Positions 8,745 to 16,749 of a DNA stretch of 64,000 nucleotides are shown here, in pieces. The stretch spans positions 124,001 through 188,000 of the forward strand of contig CAVZVW010000009.1 in NCBI GenBank assembly GCA_963778845.1. Direction: 5' to 3'. The notes beneath the pieces are model-generated. The model was not told the origin of the DNA. It saw only the letters and a list, made by a program, of their open reading frames with translations, and searched no databases. The first letter of the stretch is position 1. Every line of letters starts with the position of its first letter. Both the position numbers and the translations under genes were made by a program. Source of the stretch: CAVZVW01 sp963778845 (GTDB lineage: Bacteria > Actinomycetota > Actinomycetes > Actinomycetales > Kineosporiaceae).

Positions 8745-8775
8745 ACCCTAGCCGAGAGCCGCGAGCCGAGTCCAA
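8745..8775 (-). promoter_or_regulatory. Promoter candidate for the Gly-Cys-Val tRNA run
   Basis: On the minus strand a -35-like TTGGAC (8770-8775) and a -10-like TAGGGT (8745-8750) are separated by 19 bases, ~40 bases upstream of tRNA-Gly. The spacing is slightly long, but the position fits a housekeeping promoter. Confidence 0.5.
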
Positions 8776-8894
8776 CCGGATGCCCCCGGTCAGGAAGGGT
8801 CAGGGGGGCTCCCGCCCGGCCCCGTGCCGGCCTCGCTCTGGAGTGGCCGACGGGCTCGGTTCCGGCGGGGAGCCGCCACCGCTACCGTGCCCGG

Positions 8895-10007
8895 GTGGGC
8901 AGCGGCGCGGCAGCTCCGGACGCCGGTCGGGCCTGGTTCGCGGGCGGGTCCGGGACGGCGGGCGGGTCCGGGACGGCGGGCGGGTCCGGGACGGCGAGTG
9001 GGTCAGGGACGGTGGGCGGCCTGGGCGTGCTGGCCGAGGGCATCGTCGAGCACGCCACCGACCCTCGCCGGCTCGACGAGGGCGGGTGGTGGGCCGTGGT
9101 CATCACCTTCGAGGGTGCGGTCGACCTGTGGCGGTTCGCGCAGGTCCGCGACGGGCCCCGCCCCGCCCCCGCTGCCCGGTGGTGCGGCGTCCCCGAAGGG
9201 TCCTGGCAGTCGTCCCTGGACGCGGAGGGCTATCTGCGCGGCGTGGCCGACATCCGGCAGCGCATCCGCGAGGGGGAGGTCTACCAGGTCAACCTCTGCC
9301 GCGTGCTCCAGGCACCGGTCGACCCGGCCGCCGACCCGTGGGCACTGGCAGCCATCCTGGCGCGTGGGAACCCGGCCCCGTTCGCCGGTGTCATCGACGT
9401 TCCCGGTATACGCGTCGTCAGCGCCAGCCCGGAGCTCTTCCTGCGCCGCGACGGCGACCTCGTCGAGAGCTCGCCGATCAAGGGCACGGGCGTGACCGCG
9501 GCCGACCTGCTGCCGAAGGACGACGCCGAGAACATCATGATCGTCGATCTCGTCCGCAACGACCTGCAGCACGTCTGCAGACCCGGGACCGTCGAGGTGT
9601 CGGCGCTGCTGCGTCTGGAGCATCACCCGGGTCTGGTGCACCTGGTCTCGACTGTTCAGGGCCGCCTGGCCCCCGGCGTCGGGTGGCCGGAGCTGCTGGA
9701 CGCCACGATGCCGCCCGGCTCGGTCTCCGGAGCGCCCAAGAGCAGCGCGCTGCGGGCCATCGCGGCCCTGGAGCCGCGGCCTCGGGGCCCCTACTGCGGC
9801 GCGATCGGATGGGTCGACGCCGATCGCGGGTCGGCCCGCCTCGCCGTGGGGATCCGCACGTTCTGGTGGCAGGGTGCGACCATCTCCTTCGGCACGGGTG
9901 CCGGCATCACGTGGGGCTCGGATCCGCAGGGTGAGTGGGACGAGACCCTGCTGAAGGCCCGTACCCTGCTCGGGCTGGCCGCCGGCGACACCGGCCCGCA
10001 ACGCTGA
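8895..10007 (+). CDS. pabB: Aminodeoxychorismate synthase component I (chorismate-binding)
   Basis: Converts chorismate plus ammonia to 4-amino-4-deoxychorismate in the p-aminobenzoate branch of folate synthesis. Chorismate-binding motifs are present: GEVYQVNLCR, ASPELFL, SSPIKGT, NDLQHVCRPG, PPGSVSGAPK, GPYCGAIGW and GAGI near the end. At 370 residues it is shorter than two-domain PabB proteins; only the catalytic half is well conserved. The first ~45 residues are a Gly/Ser/Thr/Ala linker built from an 18-bp repeat, so the true start may lie later than the GTG at 8895. The class IV aminotransferase gene follows ~100 bases downstream, completing the pathway; the glutamine amidotransferase subunit is not here. 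Confidence 0.88.
   Translation: MGSGAAAPDAGRAWFAGGSGTAGGSGTAGGSGTASGSGTVGGLGVLAEGIVEHATDPRRLDEGGWWAVVITFEGAVDLWRFAQVRDGPRPAPAARWCGVPEGSWQSSLDAEGYLRGVADIRQRIREGEVYQVNLCRVLQAPVDPAADPWALAAILARGNPAPFAGVIDVPGIRVVSASPELFLRRDGDLVESSPIKGTGVTAADLLPKDDAENIMIVDLVRNDLQHVCRPGTVEVSALLRLEHHPGLVHLVSTVQGRLAPGVGWPELLDATMPPGSVSGAPKSSALRAIAALEPRPRGPYCGAIGWVDADRGSARLAVGIRTFWWQGATISFGTGAGITWGSDPQGEWDETLLKARTLLGLAAGDTGPQR
8941..9012 (+). repeat. 18-bp tandem repeat in the pabB 5' end, four copies
   Basis: Units start at 8941, 8959, 8977 and 8995. The first three are identical and the fourth differs at three bases. In the pabB frame they encode GGSGTA-like units. The period is a multiple of three, so copy number can change without loss of frame. 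Confidence 0.8.
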
Positions 10008-10108
10008 TGAGCCCGCGACACGCGCGCCACCGAGGGAACACGAGCTCGACCGAGAGCACGAGCTCGACCGAGCACGGCGAGCTCGCCCGACAAGGAAGAC
10101 AGGTACCG

Positions 10109-10949
10109 ATGCACACGAGCGTGTGGGTGGACGGCGCGCTGTCCGACTCCGATGCGGCCGTGGTCCCCGCCCTCGACCACGGGATCACGGTGGGCGACGG
10201 TGTCTTCGAGACGTGCAAGGTGCTCGACGGCCGGCCCTTCGCCCTGACGCGCCACCTGCGCAGGCTCTGGCGCTCGGCGGGCGTCCTCGGCCTCCAGCTG
10301 CCCCGTGAGGACACCGTGCGCGACGCCGTCGCCCAGACGCTGGACGCCGCGGGGCCGCTACCGCTCGGCCGCCTGCGGATCACGCTGACCGGTGGGGCGG
10401 GCCCGCTGGGCTCCAACCGGGGGGACGCCGCGCCGCGCCTGATCGTGGCCGCCTCGCCTGCCTCGCCGTGGCCCGACCGGATCAGCGTCGTCAGCGTGCC
10501 GTGGACCCGCAACGAGCGGTCCGCCGTGGCCGGGGCGAAGACCACGTCGTACGCCGAGAACGTCGTCGCGCTCGCGCAGGCGACCCGGCAGGGGGCGCAC
10601 GAGGCCCTGATGGCCAACACGCGCGGGCGACCTGTGCGAGGGAACCGGCTCGAACGTCGTCGTCGTGACCGGCGGCCGGCTGGTCACCCCGCCACTGGCG
10701 TCGGGGTGCCTGGCGGGGATCACCCGCGAGCTGTTCCTGGAGTGGGCCATGGAGGAGGGCCTGCCCGTCGCCGAGGAGACCCTCCCGATGTCGATCCTCG
10801 CGACGGCGGACGACGTCCTGCTCACGAGCTCGACGCGCGACGTCCAGGCGGTCACGCAGGTGGACGGTCGCCATCCCCCGGGCAGCGCCTTGGGCGCGGC
10901 TGCGGTCGCGGTGTTCGCGGACCGGGCCGCGCGGGGGATGGACCCCTAA
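10109..10949 (+). CDS. pabC: Class IV aminotransferase, probable 4-amino-4-deoxychorismate lyase; one apparent frameshift
   Basis: PLP enzyme that would split aminodeoxychorismate into p-aminobenzoate and pyruvate. It begins at the ATG 10109 behind a GGAAG ribosome-binding site. Fold-type IV signatures: DHGITVGDGVFET near the N-terminus, the Schiff-base lysine in AGAKTTSYAEN, then GTGSNVVVV and GCLAGITRE in the second part. The frame breaks at ~10626, where one extra G separates ANTRG from GDLCEGTGSN; removing it gives a normal ~279-residue protein ending at 10949. Branched-chain aminotransferase or D-amino-acid transaminase are alternatives by fold, but the neighbouring pabB favours PabC. 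Confidence 0.82.
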
Positions 10950-10986
10950 CCCGGTCAAGCCAGCCGTTGGCCAGTCGAGCGGCTGG

Positions 10987-11397
10987 TCAGTCGAGCAGCC
11001 TGGTGACCGCGGCGTCGAGGTCGATGTGGTCGCTCTCGTGGCCGTCGGGGACGACGGCGGCCGTGCGGTCGAGGAACGCTCGGACGTCGGCCGCGGAGGC
11101 CTCGAGGACCGCCTGGCCGTCGGGCGACGTCAGGGAGATCATGAGCAGCTCGCGACCGGTGCCCCACGACGGCCAGACGTGCACGTCGCCGTCACCGATC
11201 GGTGAGAGCAGGCCGCTGCGCAGGAGGTCCCGAGCGAACACCCACTCCACCTCCATGCCGTCGCCGGAGAAGACCGCGCGGACGGCGTAGGGGTCGGTGG
11301 CGCTGTAGCGCAGGCTCACCGGCAAGGGCACGGCGTCGGCCTCGGCCACCACCAGCCGCAGCTGGAGGGGAGCCTCCACGTCTACGTGCGGTTGCAT
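10987..11397 (-). CDS. SsgA-family sporulation/cell-division regulator
   Basis: 136-residue cytoplasmic protein of the actinobacterial SsgA-like family. Members direct septum-site selection and wall remodelling; SsgB recruits FtsZ in streptomycetes. Diagnostic blocks are visible: LRYSATDPYAVRAVF, VEWVFARDLL, GDGDVHVWP, and the C-terminal LTSPDGQAVLEA with AFLDRT. The ATG at 11397 gives a full-length family member. It is monocistronic, convergent with pabC. Family is secure; the precise member (SsgB-like or other) cannot be decided here. Its presence suggests morphological differentiation or an ancestral division role. Confidence 0.88.
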   Translation of the reverse strand: MQPHVDVEAPLQLRLVVAEADAVPLPVSLRYSATDPYAVRAVFSGDGMEVEWVFARDLLRSGLLSPIGDGDVHVWPSWGTGRELLMISLTSPDGQAVLEASAADVRAFLDRTAAVVPDGHESDHIDLDAAVTRLLD

Positions 11398-11511
11398 CGA
11401 ACTCCCCTGCTAGGTGCGACGTGGCACGCCCCCGGTGGCACGCCTCGCCCGCATCTTTCCCCGGCGGGAGCGATCCGAAACCCCCCAACCGGGTGGTCCT
11501 AGAGTGGAGCC

Positions 11512-11976
11512 GTGGTCGAGGGTGGTGACGGATCGGACCATCGGTTCGATCCGCCCCGGCAGCGCCCGAGCGCAGGACTGGGTGGACGATGGCACGCCTG
11601 GCGCGACGGCGTCCGCTCACGGTCTCACACGCGGGCGCTGTACCGCATCGTGGTCGGGGTCGTGGGGGCGGTGATCACGGCCGTGGGGCTCGTGCTCGTG
11701 CCCCTGCCGGGGCCCGGGTGGCTGGTCGTCATCCTCGGGTTGGCGGTGCTGGCCTCGGAGTTCGTGTGGGCCGACCGGTTGCAGGCCTGGGTCCGGGCCC
11801 GGTTGCGCTCGTGGGTGGCGTGGCTGGGCCGGCAGGGGTGGCCGGTGCGGGGAGCGGTGGCCCTGGGCACGGCGTTGGTGGTCGTCGGCATGCTGTACCT
11901 GGTCGCGCTCTGGCGCGGCGTCCCGGGATGGGTACCGGACGCGTGGGTGCCGCCGCTGCCCGGCCTCGGTTCGTGA
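11512..11976 (+). CDS. PGPGW-motif transmembrane protein (TIGR02611-like)
   Basis: 154-residue inner-membrane protein of unknown function, with the family motif VPLPGPGWLVVILG between two hydrophobic segments (~45-85) and a third near 113-135. A basic, disordered N-terminus precedes the membrane part. The start GTG 11512 is the first plausible one; translation could begin later because the first ~35 residues look unstructured. It is followed by the tRNA-Val(CAC) promoter and gene. The family is common in actinobacteria and has no assigned role. Confidence 0.8.
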   Translation: MVEGGDGSDHRFDPPRQRPSAGLGGRWHAWRDGVRSRSHTRALYRIVVGVVGAVITAVGLVLVPLPGPGWLVVILGLAVLASEFVWADRLQAWVRARLRSWVAWLGRQGWPVRGAVALGTALVVVGMLYLVALWRGVPGWVPDAWVPPLPGLGS

Positions 11977-12014
11977 GCTGCTGTGGCCCCGGGGCGTCGC
12001 GTCGGGTCAACGGG

Positions 12015-12044
12015 TTGGTCCTGGTGCGCGGGGGTCGCTAGGAT
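12015..12044 (+). promoter_or_regulatory. Promoter candidate for tRNA-Val(CAC)
   Basis: TTGGTC (12015-12020) and TAGGAT (12039-12044) are separated by 18 bases and lie 57 bases upstream of the tRNA. This is the clearest vegetative-sigma-type promoter pair in the window. Confidence 0.6.
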
Positions 12045-12101
12045 CCGGAGGTCCTCATCGGGACGCCGCAGCCTCGCCTGCGCGCCGTCCGCCGATGTCC
12101 C

Positions 12102-12176
12102 GGGCGATTAGCTCAGCGGGAGAGCGCCTCGTTCACACCGAGGAGGCCACTGGTTCGATCCCAGTATCGCCCACCA
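12102..12176 (+). tRNA. tRNA-Val (anticodon CAC), CCA encoded
   Basis: 75-base cloverleaf with acceptor GGGCGAT/ATCGCCC, D-arm TAGCTCAGCGGG, anticodon loop TTCACAC, T-arm GGTTCGATCC and encoded CCA. It shares acceptor and much of the T-arm with the GAC isoacceptor at 8434-8508 but differs in the anticodon arm. No duplicated fragment of it was seen nearby. Confidence 0.97.
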
Positions 12177-12203
12177 CGATCTCGTGGATCCGTCACCATC
12201 GTC

Positions 12204-12290
12204 ATGCTTGCCGCTGTCACAGTGCTGGCCGGGTGCTCCGCCCAGCCGTGGGCCTTCGGCCACGGTGCTCGCGCAGCTCCCGCCGGCTGA
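12204..12290 (+). CDS. Tiny lipoprotein-like open frame (28 residues), doubtful
   Basis: The ATG at 12204 opens a 28-residue frame whose start reads as a short hydrophobic segment followed by the lipobox LAGC, a signal for lipid attachment and export. It stops after a short tail. It may be the surviving 5' end of a decayed lipoprotein gene, or chance. It lies directly after tRNA-Val and points toward a convergent gene. Confidence 0.25.
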   Translation: MLAAVTVLAGCSAQPWAFGHGARAAPAG

Positions 12291-12324
12291 CGGGCGTGCG
12301 GCAGCGCCGGTCAACCAGAGGGAG

Positions 12325-13503
12325 TCATGCCACCCACTGGTGCGAGGCGAACGTGAGCGACACCACGGCGAGCAGCGGCACGCACACGAGCAGGATCGCG
12401 GTGTGCAGCCAGCGCAGACGCTCGTGGTCGGTGACCTGTGCGGCGAGGATGTACCCCGGGAACCACATGAGTGCGTACCGCGGTGAGGACTGCACGGTCG
12501 TGGAGCACACCAGGACGGCGACGCCGAGGCCGACGTACGTCGCCTCCGGCCACTGCCGCAGCACCAGCAACGTCACCACGAGCGCGATGCCGAGGCAGGC
12601 GGCCACGAGGTCCGCGGTTCGCGACACGACCATCACCGGGGTGTGGGCGGTGACCGCGGTGTGCCAGCCCGCGGCCAGCCCCTGCCAAGGCCAGGCCGAC
12701 CGCCGGTGCCAGCCGAGGGTCTCGGCCTCCTGCCATGCCCGCCACGAGCCCGTGAGGTGGTGCAGCCACCCGAGGTACGCCAGCACGGCCACACCCGGGG
12801 CGAGCAGCGCCAGCGCGTCGGGGCGCGGCAGCCGTCGGCGGTCGGCGCGCATCTGCACCGCGTACATCACCATGAGGCCCGCGGCGACGAACAGCCCGTT
12901 CACCCGGACGCCGGTCGCCAGCGCGGCCAGCACCCCGGCGAGCCACCAGTGACGGGTCTGGCCGGCCAGCCACGCGCCGAGGGTGAACGCCAGGAACAGG
13001 GACTCCCCGTACACGGCCGCCAGGAACACCCCGTAGGGCGCGACAGCGAGGTAGACCACCGCGCGCAGCCCGCCGGGCGCACTGCCCGTGGCGCGGGCCG
13101 CGAGCCGCCAGAGGAGCACGGCGGCCGCGACTCCCGCCAGGGCGCTCACAACCACCCCCGCGGCCACGGAGCTGCCGGCGGTCAGGGGCATCACCGCGCG
13201 CATCGCGAGGGGGTAGCCAGGGAAGAACGCCTGGTCGCAGCAGGGCAGCCCCGGCGGCAGGTACCCCTTGTCGGCGATCCGCAGGAAGTGGAACGAGTCC
13301 GACCACGTGAAGCGGGCAAGCGCCCACGCGACGGAGTCCGTGAGACGTGCGGAGCGGTCGAGGCCGAGGACGTAGGCGGCCAGCAGCATGAAGCACATGA
13401 GGCCGGTTCGAACAGCCACCCACACCCCGACCGCGTGCCAGGCGCCGGGTCGCCACGGCACGCGCGGGACCTCGCGGGACTCCTGTGCGGCGGGAGCGGG
13501 CAT
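12325..13503 (-). CDS. Polytopic PIG-V-like mannosyltransferase family protein
   Basis: 392-residue integral membrane protein with ~8-10 hydrophobic segments. It resembles the actinobacterial mannosyltransferase family related to eukaryotic PIG-V, which uses polyprenyl-phosphate-linked mannose. Features seen: SFHFLRIADKGY in the first extracytoplasmic loop, FFPGYPLAMR, and a distal SPRYALMWFPGY block typical of GT-C proteins. It lies upstream of, and divergent from, the thrS-PIM lipid cluster, fitting a role in mannosylated cell-envelope glycans or lipoglycans. The specific acceptor is not deducible. Start ATG 13503 leaves a 20-residue Pro/Arg cytoplasmic leader. Confidence 0.78.
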   Translation of the reverse strand: MPAPAAQESREVPRVPWRPGAWHAVGVWVAVRTGLMCFMLLAAYVLGLDRSARLTDSVAWALARFTWSDSFHFLRIADKGYLPPGLPCCDQAFFPGYPLAMRAVMPLTAGSSVAAGVVVSALAGVAAAVLLWRLAARATGSAPGGLRAVVYLAVAPYGVFLAAVYGESLFLAFTLGAWLAGQTRHWWLAGVLAALATGVRVNGLFVAAGLMVMYAVQMRADRRRLPRPDALALLAPGVAVLAYLGWLHHLTGSWRAWQEAETLGWHRRSAWPWQGLAAGWHTAVTAHTPVMVVSRTADLVAACLGIALVVTLLVLRQWPEATYVGLGVAVLVCSTTVQSSPRYALMWFPGYILAAQVTDHERLRWLHTAILLVCVPLLAVVSLTFASHQWVA

Positions 13504-13620
13504 CGGGTGCGAGGCTAGCCGACCGGGCCGGCGGGGGACGTCGAGCCGCCGCGGTGGCCGGTATCGGGGTCGATACGATCTGCTCGACTGTTCCGCAGCG
13601 TCGCGTCAGGGGGAGCCCCC

Positions 13621-15663
13621 GTGTCCGAGGTGTCCATCGTCGTTCGATCCGCAGGCCAGGACGTGCCCACAGCCGTCTCGGCCGGGACGACGCCCGCGGA
13701 CGTCTTCTCCGGGGACCGCAGCGTCGTCGTCGCACGGGTCAACGGCGTGCTGCGCGACCTCGACGCCACCCTGGCGGAGGGGGACGTCGTCGAGCCGGTG
13801 CCCGCGGACAGCCCCGACGGGCTGGCGGTGCTGCGCCACTCCTGCGCGCACGTCCTGGCGCAGGCCGTGCAGGAGGTCCACCCGAAGGCCCGGCTGGGCA
13901 TCGGGCCACCCGTGCGCGACGGCTTCTTCTACGACTTCGACGTCCAGACCCCCTTCACCCCCGAGGACCTGCGGGCGCTGGAGAAGGTGATGGCCCGCAT
14001 CGTCAAGGACGGGCAGACCTTCCGGCGCCGGGTGGTCACCGACGAGCAGGCGCGCGAGGAGCTCGCGGCCGAGCCGTACAAGCTCGAGCTGATCGGCCTC
14101 AAGGGCGGGGTCGGCGACTCCGCAGGAGCATCCGAGGCCGTCGAGGCCGTCGCCGAGGGCGCGTCGGCGGAGATCGGCGGCGCCGAGCTCACGATCTACG
14201 ACAACCTGCGACGCGACGGCTCGCTGGCGTGGAAGGACCTCTGCCGCGGACCGCACGTGCCGAGCACCCGGCTCCTGGGCAACGGCTGGCAGCTCACCCG
14301 CACCTCCGCTGCGTACTGGCGGGGCGACCAGGCGAACCCCCAGCTGCAGCGCGTCTACGGCACCGCGTGGGCGAGCAAGGACGACCTGAGGGCCCACCTC
14401 GACCGGGTCGCCGAGGCCGAACGGCGCGACCACCGCCGCATCGGCGCCGAGCTCGACCTGTTCTCCTTCCCCGACGAGATCGGCTCGGGCCTCGCCCTGT
14501 TCCACCCCAAGGGCGGCATCCTTCGCCTGGAGATGGAGGACTACTCCCGGCGCCGGCACACGGAGGCCGGGTACTCGTTCGTCAACACCCCGCACATCAC
14601 CAAGGCACGGTTGTTCGAGGTCTCCGGGCACCTCGACTGGTACGCCGACGGCATGTTCCCGCCGATGCACCTGGACGAGGAGCGCGACACCGAGGGCAAC
14701 GTCAAGCGGCAGGGACAGGACTACTACCTCAAGCCGATGAACTGCCCGTTCCACAACCTGATCTTCGGCTCGCGCGGGCGTTCCTACCGCGAGCTTCCCC
14801 TGCGGCTCTTCGAGTTCGGCACGGTCTACCGCTACGAGAAGTCCGGCGTGGTCCACGGCCTCACCCGGGTGCGCGGCATGACGCAGGACGACGCGCACAT
14901 CTACTGCACCAAGGACCAGATGGCCGGTGAGCTGACGAGCCTTCTGACCTTCGTCCTCGACCTTCTCAAGGACTACGGGCTCGACGACTTCTACCTCGAG
15001 CTGTCGACGCGCGACCCCAAGAAGTCCGTCGGGGACGACGAGGCCTGGGAGGAGGCCACCCGCACGCTTGCCGAGGTGGCCGCGGCGTCCGGGCTCGCGC
15101 TGGTCCCCGACCCCGGTGGCGCGGCCTTCTACGGCCCGAAGATCTCGGTTCAGGCGCGCGACGCGATCGGGCGCACCTGGCAGATGTCGACGATCCAGCT
15201 CGACTTCAACCTGCCCGCGCGCTTCGAGCTGGAGTACCAGGCCGCGGACGGCACCCGGCAGCGTCCGGTAATGATCCACCGTGCGCTCTTCGGGTCGATC
15301 GAGCGGTTCGTCGCGGTCCTGACCGAGCACTACGCGGGGGCTTTCCCGCCCTGGCTGGCGCCGGTGCAGGTCGTGGGCATCCCGGTCTCCGACGAGCACG
15401 TGCCGTACCTGCGGGACGTCGCAGCCCGGCTGGCTGCCCAGGGCATCCGCGTCGAGGTCGACGCCTCCGACGACCGCATGCCGAAGAAGATCCGCACGCA
15501 CACCAAGCAGAAGGTGCCGTTCCTGCTCATCGCGGGGGACGAGGACGCCGCCCGCTCGGCCGTCTCGTTCCGGTTCCGCGACGGGTCGCAGGACAACGGC
15601 GTGCCGGTCGACGACGCCGTCGCCCGGATCGTGGAGGCCGTGCGGACACGGGCGCAGGTCTGA
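13621..15663 (+). CDS. thrS: Threonyl-tRNA synthetase
   Basis: Charges tRNA-Thr and edits mis-charged Ser. 680 residues, full length and uninterrupted. An N-terminal TGS domain (1-~65) is followed by the editing/SAD domain (~75-230, with HSCAHVLAQAV early). The class II catalytic core carries the zinc Cys in LKPMNCPFHN, motif 2 FGTVYRYEKSG with RGMTQDDAHIYC, and the downstream zinc His in MIHRALFGSIERF. An anticodon-binding domain closes the protein (ISDEHVPYL-like block). The GTG start sits after an AGGGGGA ribosome-binding site. No T-box-type leader is apparent in the ~115-base upstream gap. It is the first gene of a block leading into PIM lipid synthesis. Confidence 0.98.
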   Translation: MSEVSIVVRSAGQDVPTAVSAGTTPADVFSGDRSVVVARVNGVLRDLDATLAEGDVVEPVPADSPDGLAVLRHSCAHVLAQAVQEVHPKARLGIGPPVRDGFFYDFDVQTPFTPEDLRALEKVMARIVKDGQTFRRRVVTDEQAREELAAEPYKLELIGLKGGVGDSAGASEAVEAVAEGASAEIGGAELTIYDNLRRDGSLAWKDLCRGPHVPSTRLLGNGWQLTRTSAAYWRGDQANPQLQRVYGTAWASKDDLRAHLDRVAEAERRDHRRIGAELDLFSFPDEIGSGLALFHPKGGILRLEMEDYSRRRHTEAGYSFVNTPHITKARLFEVSGHLDWYADGMFPPMHLDEERDTEGNVKRQGQDYYLKPMNCPFHNLIFGSRGRSYRELPLRLFEFGTVYRYEKSGVVHGLTRVRGMTQDDAHIYCTKDQMAGELTSLLTFVLDLLKDYGLDDFYLELSTRDPKKSVGDDEAWEEATRTLAEVAAASGLALVPDPGGAAFYGPKISVQARDAIGRTWQMSTIQLDFNLPARFELEYQAADGTRQRPVMIHRALFGSIERFVAVLTEHYAGAFPPWLAPVQVVGIPVSDEHVPYLRDVAARLAAQGIRVEVDASDDRMPKKIRTHTKQKVPFLLIAGDEDAARSAVSFRFRDGSQDNGVPVDDAVARIVEAVRTRAQV

Positions 15664-15669
15664 TCGACG

Positions 15670-16224
15670 ATGGCGGAGGACCCGGTCGTCGTCCCCGCGC
15701 ACTGGTTCGCGGGTGAGCCGGACGGCTTCGAACGGCTCTGGACGCCGCACCGCATGGTCTACCTGTCCGGCCAGGACAAGCCCACGCACGACGGCGAGGA
15801 CGTCTGTCCCTTCTGCCGAGCCCCGGGTGGCCCGGACGAGGACGGGCTGGTCGTCGCCCGCGGCGAGCACAGCTACGTCGTGCTGAACCTGTACCCGTAC
15901 AACACCGGGCACGTGATGGTCTGCCCCTACCGGCACGTGTCGATGTACCCGGACCTCACGTCCGCGGAGACCCTGGAGCTCGCCGAGCTCACCAAGACGG
16001 CCATGCGCGTGCTCACCGAGGTCTCCGGATGCCAGGGGTTCAACCTCGGGATCAACCAGGGCGCTGTGGCCGGGGCCGGGATCGCGGCGCACCTGCACCA
16101 GCACGTCGTGCCGCGCTGGGGCGGTGACAGCAACTTCCTGCCGATCATCGCCCGCACCAAGGCGCTGCCGGAGCTGCTGGCCGAGACCAGGCGCCGGCTC
16201 GTCGACGCCTGGCCGCGGTCGTGA
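15670..16224 (+). CDS. HIT-domain nucleotide hydrolase/phosphorylase
   Basis: 184-residue histidine-triad protein with the catalytic HLHQHVV motif, plus a CPFC pair at the N-terminus that probably binds zinc. The NTGHVMVCPYRH block is typical of actinobacterial HIT proteins related to diadenosine-tetraphosphate phosphorylases. It starts 6 bases after thrS, and its stop overlaps the next gene's GTG (GTGA). The thrS-HIT-pgsA order matches that known from mycobacteria, where this HIT protein accompanies phosphatidylinositol synthesis. The physiological substrate is unproven. Confidence 0.93.
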   Translation: MAEDPVVVPAHWFAGEPDGFERLWTPHRMVYLSGQDKPTHDGEDVCPFCRAPGGPDEDGLVVARGEHSYVVLNLYPYNTGHVMVCPYRHVSMYPDLTSAETLELAELTKTAMRVLTEVSGCQGFNLGINQGAVAGAGIAAHLHQHVVPRWGGDSNFLPIIARTKALPELLAETRRRLVDAWPRS

Positions 16225-16703
16225 GCACCGACAAGGCCGTACCGTCCAGGGCGGCAGGGGCAGGAGCGCGTGCCGTCACCCGGGTCGGCCGCCCGGTGCT
16301 CGTGTACGACGGCGACTGCGGGATGTGCACCAGGCTCGCCGGTTTCGCGGTGTCACGGCTGCGCCCGCGACCGCCCCGGCGCACGTTCGCGGTCGCGGCC
16401 TGGCAGCACCTCGACCTGGCCTCGTTCGGGCTGACGGCGCAGCAGTGCGACCAGGCCGTGCAGTGGGTCGACGAACGCGGCGACACCGTCGCCGCCCAGG
16501 ACGCGGTCGCCCGTGCTTTGCTCGCGTCCCGGCCCTGGTGGCGACCGGTGGGTGCTCTGTTGCTGGTGCCGGGCCTGCACGCCCTGGCCGGGTGGGGCTA
16601 CCGCTGGGTGGCACGCAACCGTCACCGGTTCCCGGGCGGCACCCCGGCCTGCTCGATGCCGGCTCACCAGCGCCCTGGGTCACCGCCTCCCGCGGGCCAC
16701 TGA
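16221..16703 (+). CDS. DCC-family (DUF393) thiol-disulfide protein
   Basis: 160-residue protein with the family signature DGDCGMC at residues ~31-37, the start of a thioredoxin-like fold thought to handle thiol-disulfide exchange. A hydrophobic stretch (PVGALLLVPGLHALAGWGYRWVA) is consistent with membrane association. The tail after ~140 is Pro-rich. Its GTG overlaps the HIT stop by four bases, so the two are translationally coupled. This insertion between the HIT gene and pgsA is not part of the mycobacterial order. Partner and substrate are unknown. Confidence 0.82.
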   Translation: MSTDKAVPSRAAGAGARAVTRVGRPVLVYDGDCGMCTRLAGFAVSRLRPRPPRRTFAVAAWQHLDLASFGLTAQQCDQAVQWVDERGDTVAAQDAVARALLASRPWWRPVGALLLVPGLHALAGWGYRWVARNRHRFPGGTPACSMPAHQRPGSPPPAGH

Positions 16704-16705
16704 CC

Positions 16706-16724
16706 CCCGAGTCGCTGCCTCGGG
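16706..16724. terminator. Hairpin between convergent DCC and EF-G-like genes
   Basis: Stem CCCGAG/CTCGGG with a 7-base loop lies in the 46-base gap between two converging stops, a plausible bidirectional terminator. It lacks a T-run. Confidence 0.4.
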
Positions 16725-16749
16725 CCGGGCACCCCCAGTCACCAGCGGG

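Noticed and set aside
13504..13620. T-box leader before thrS
   Set aside because: The gap is only ~115 bases and contains no recognisable T-box core or specifier stem.
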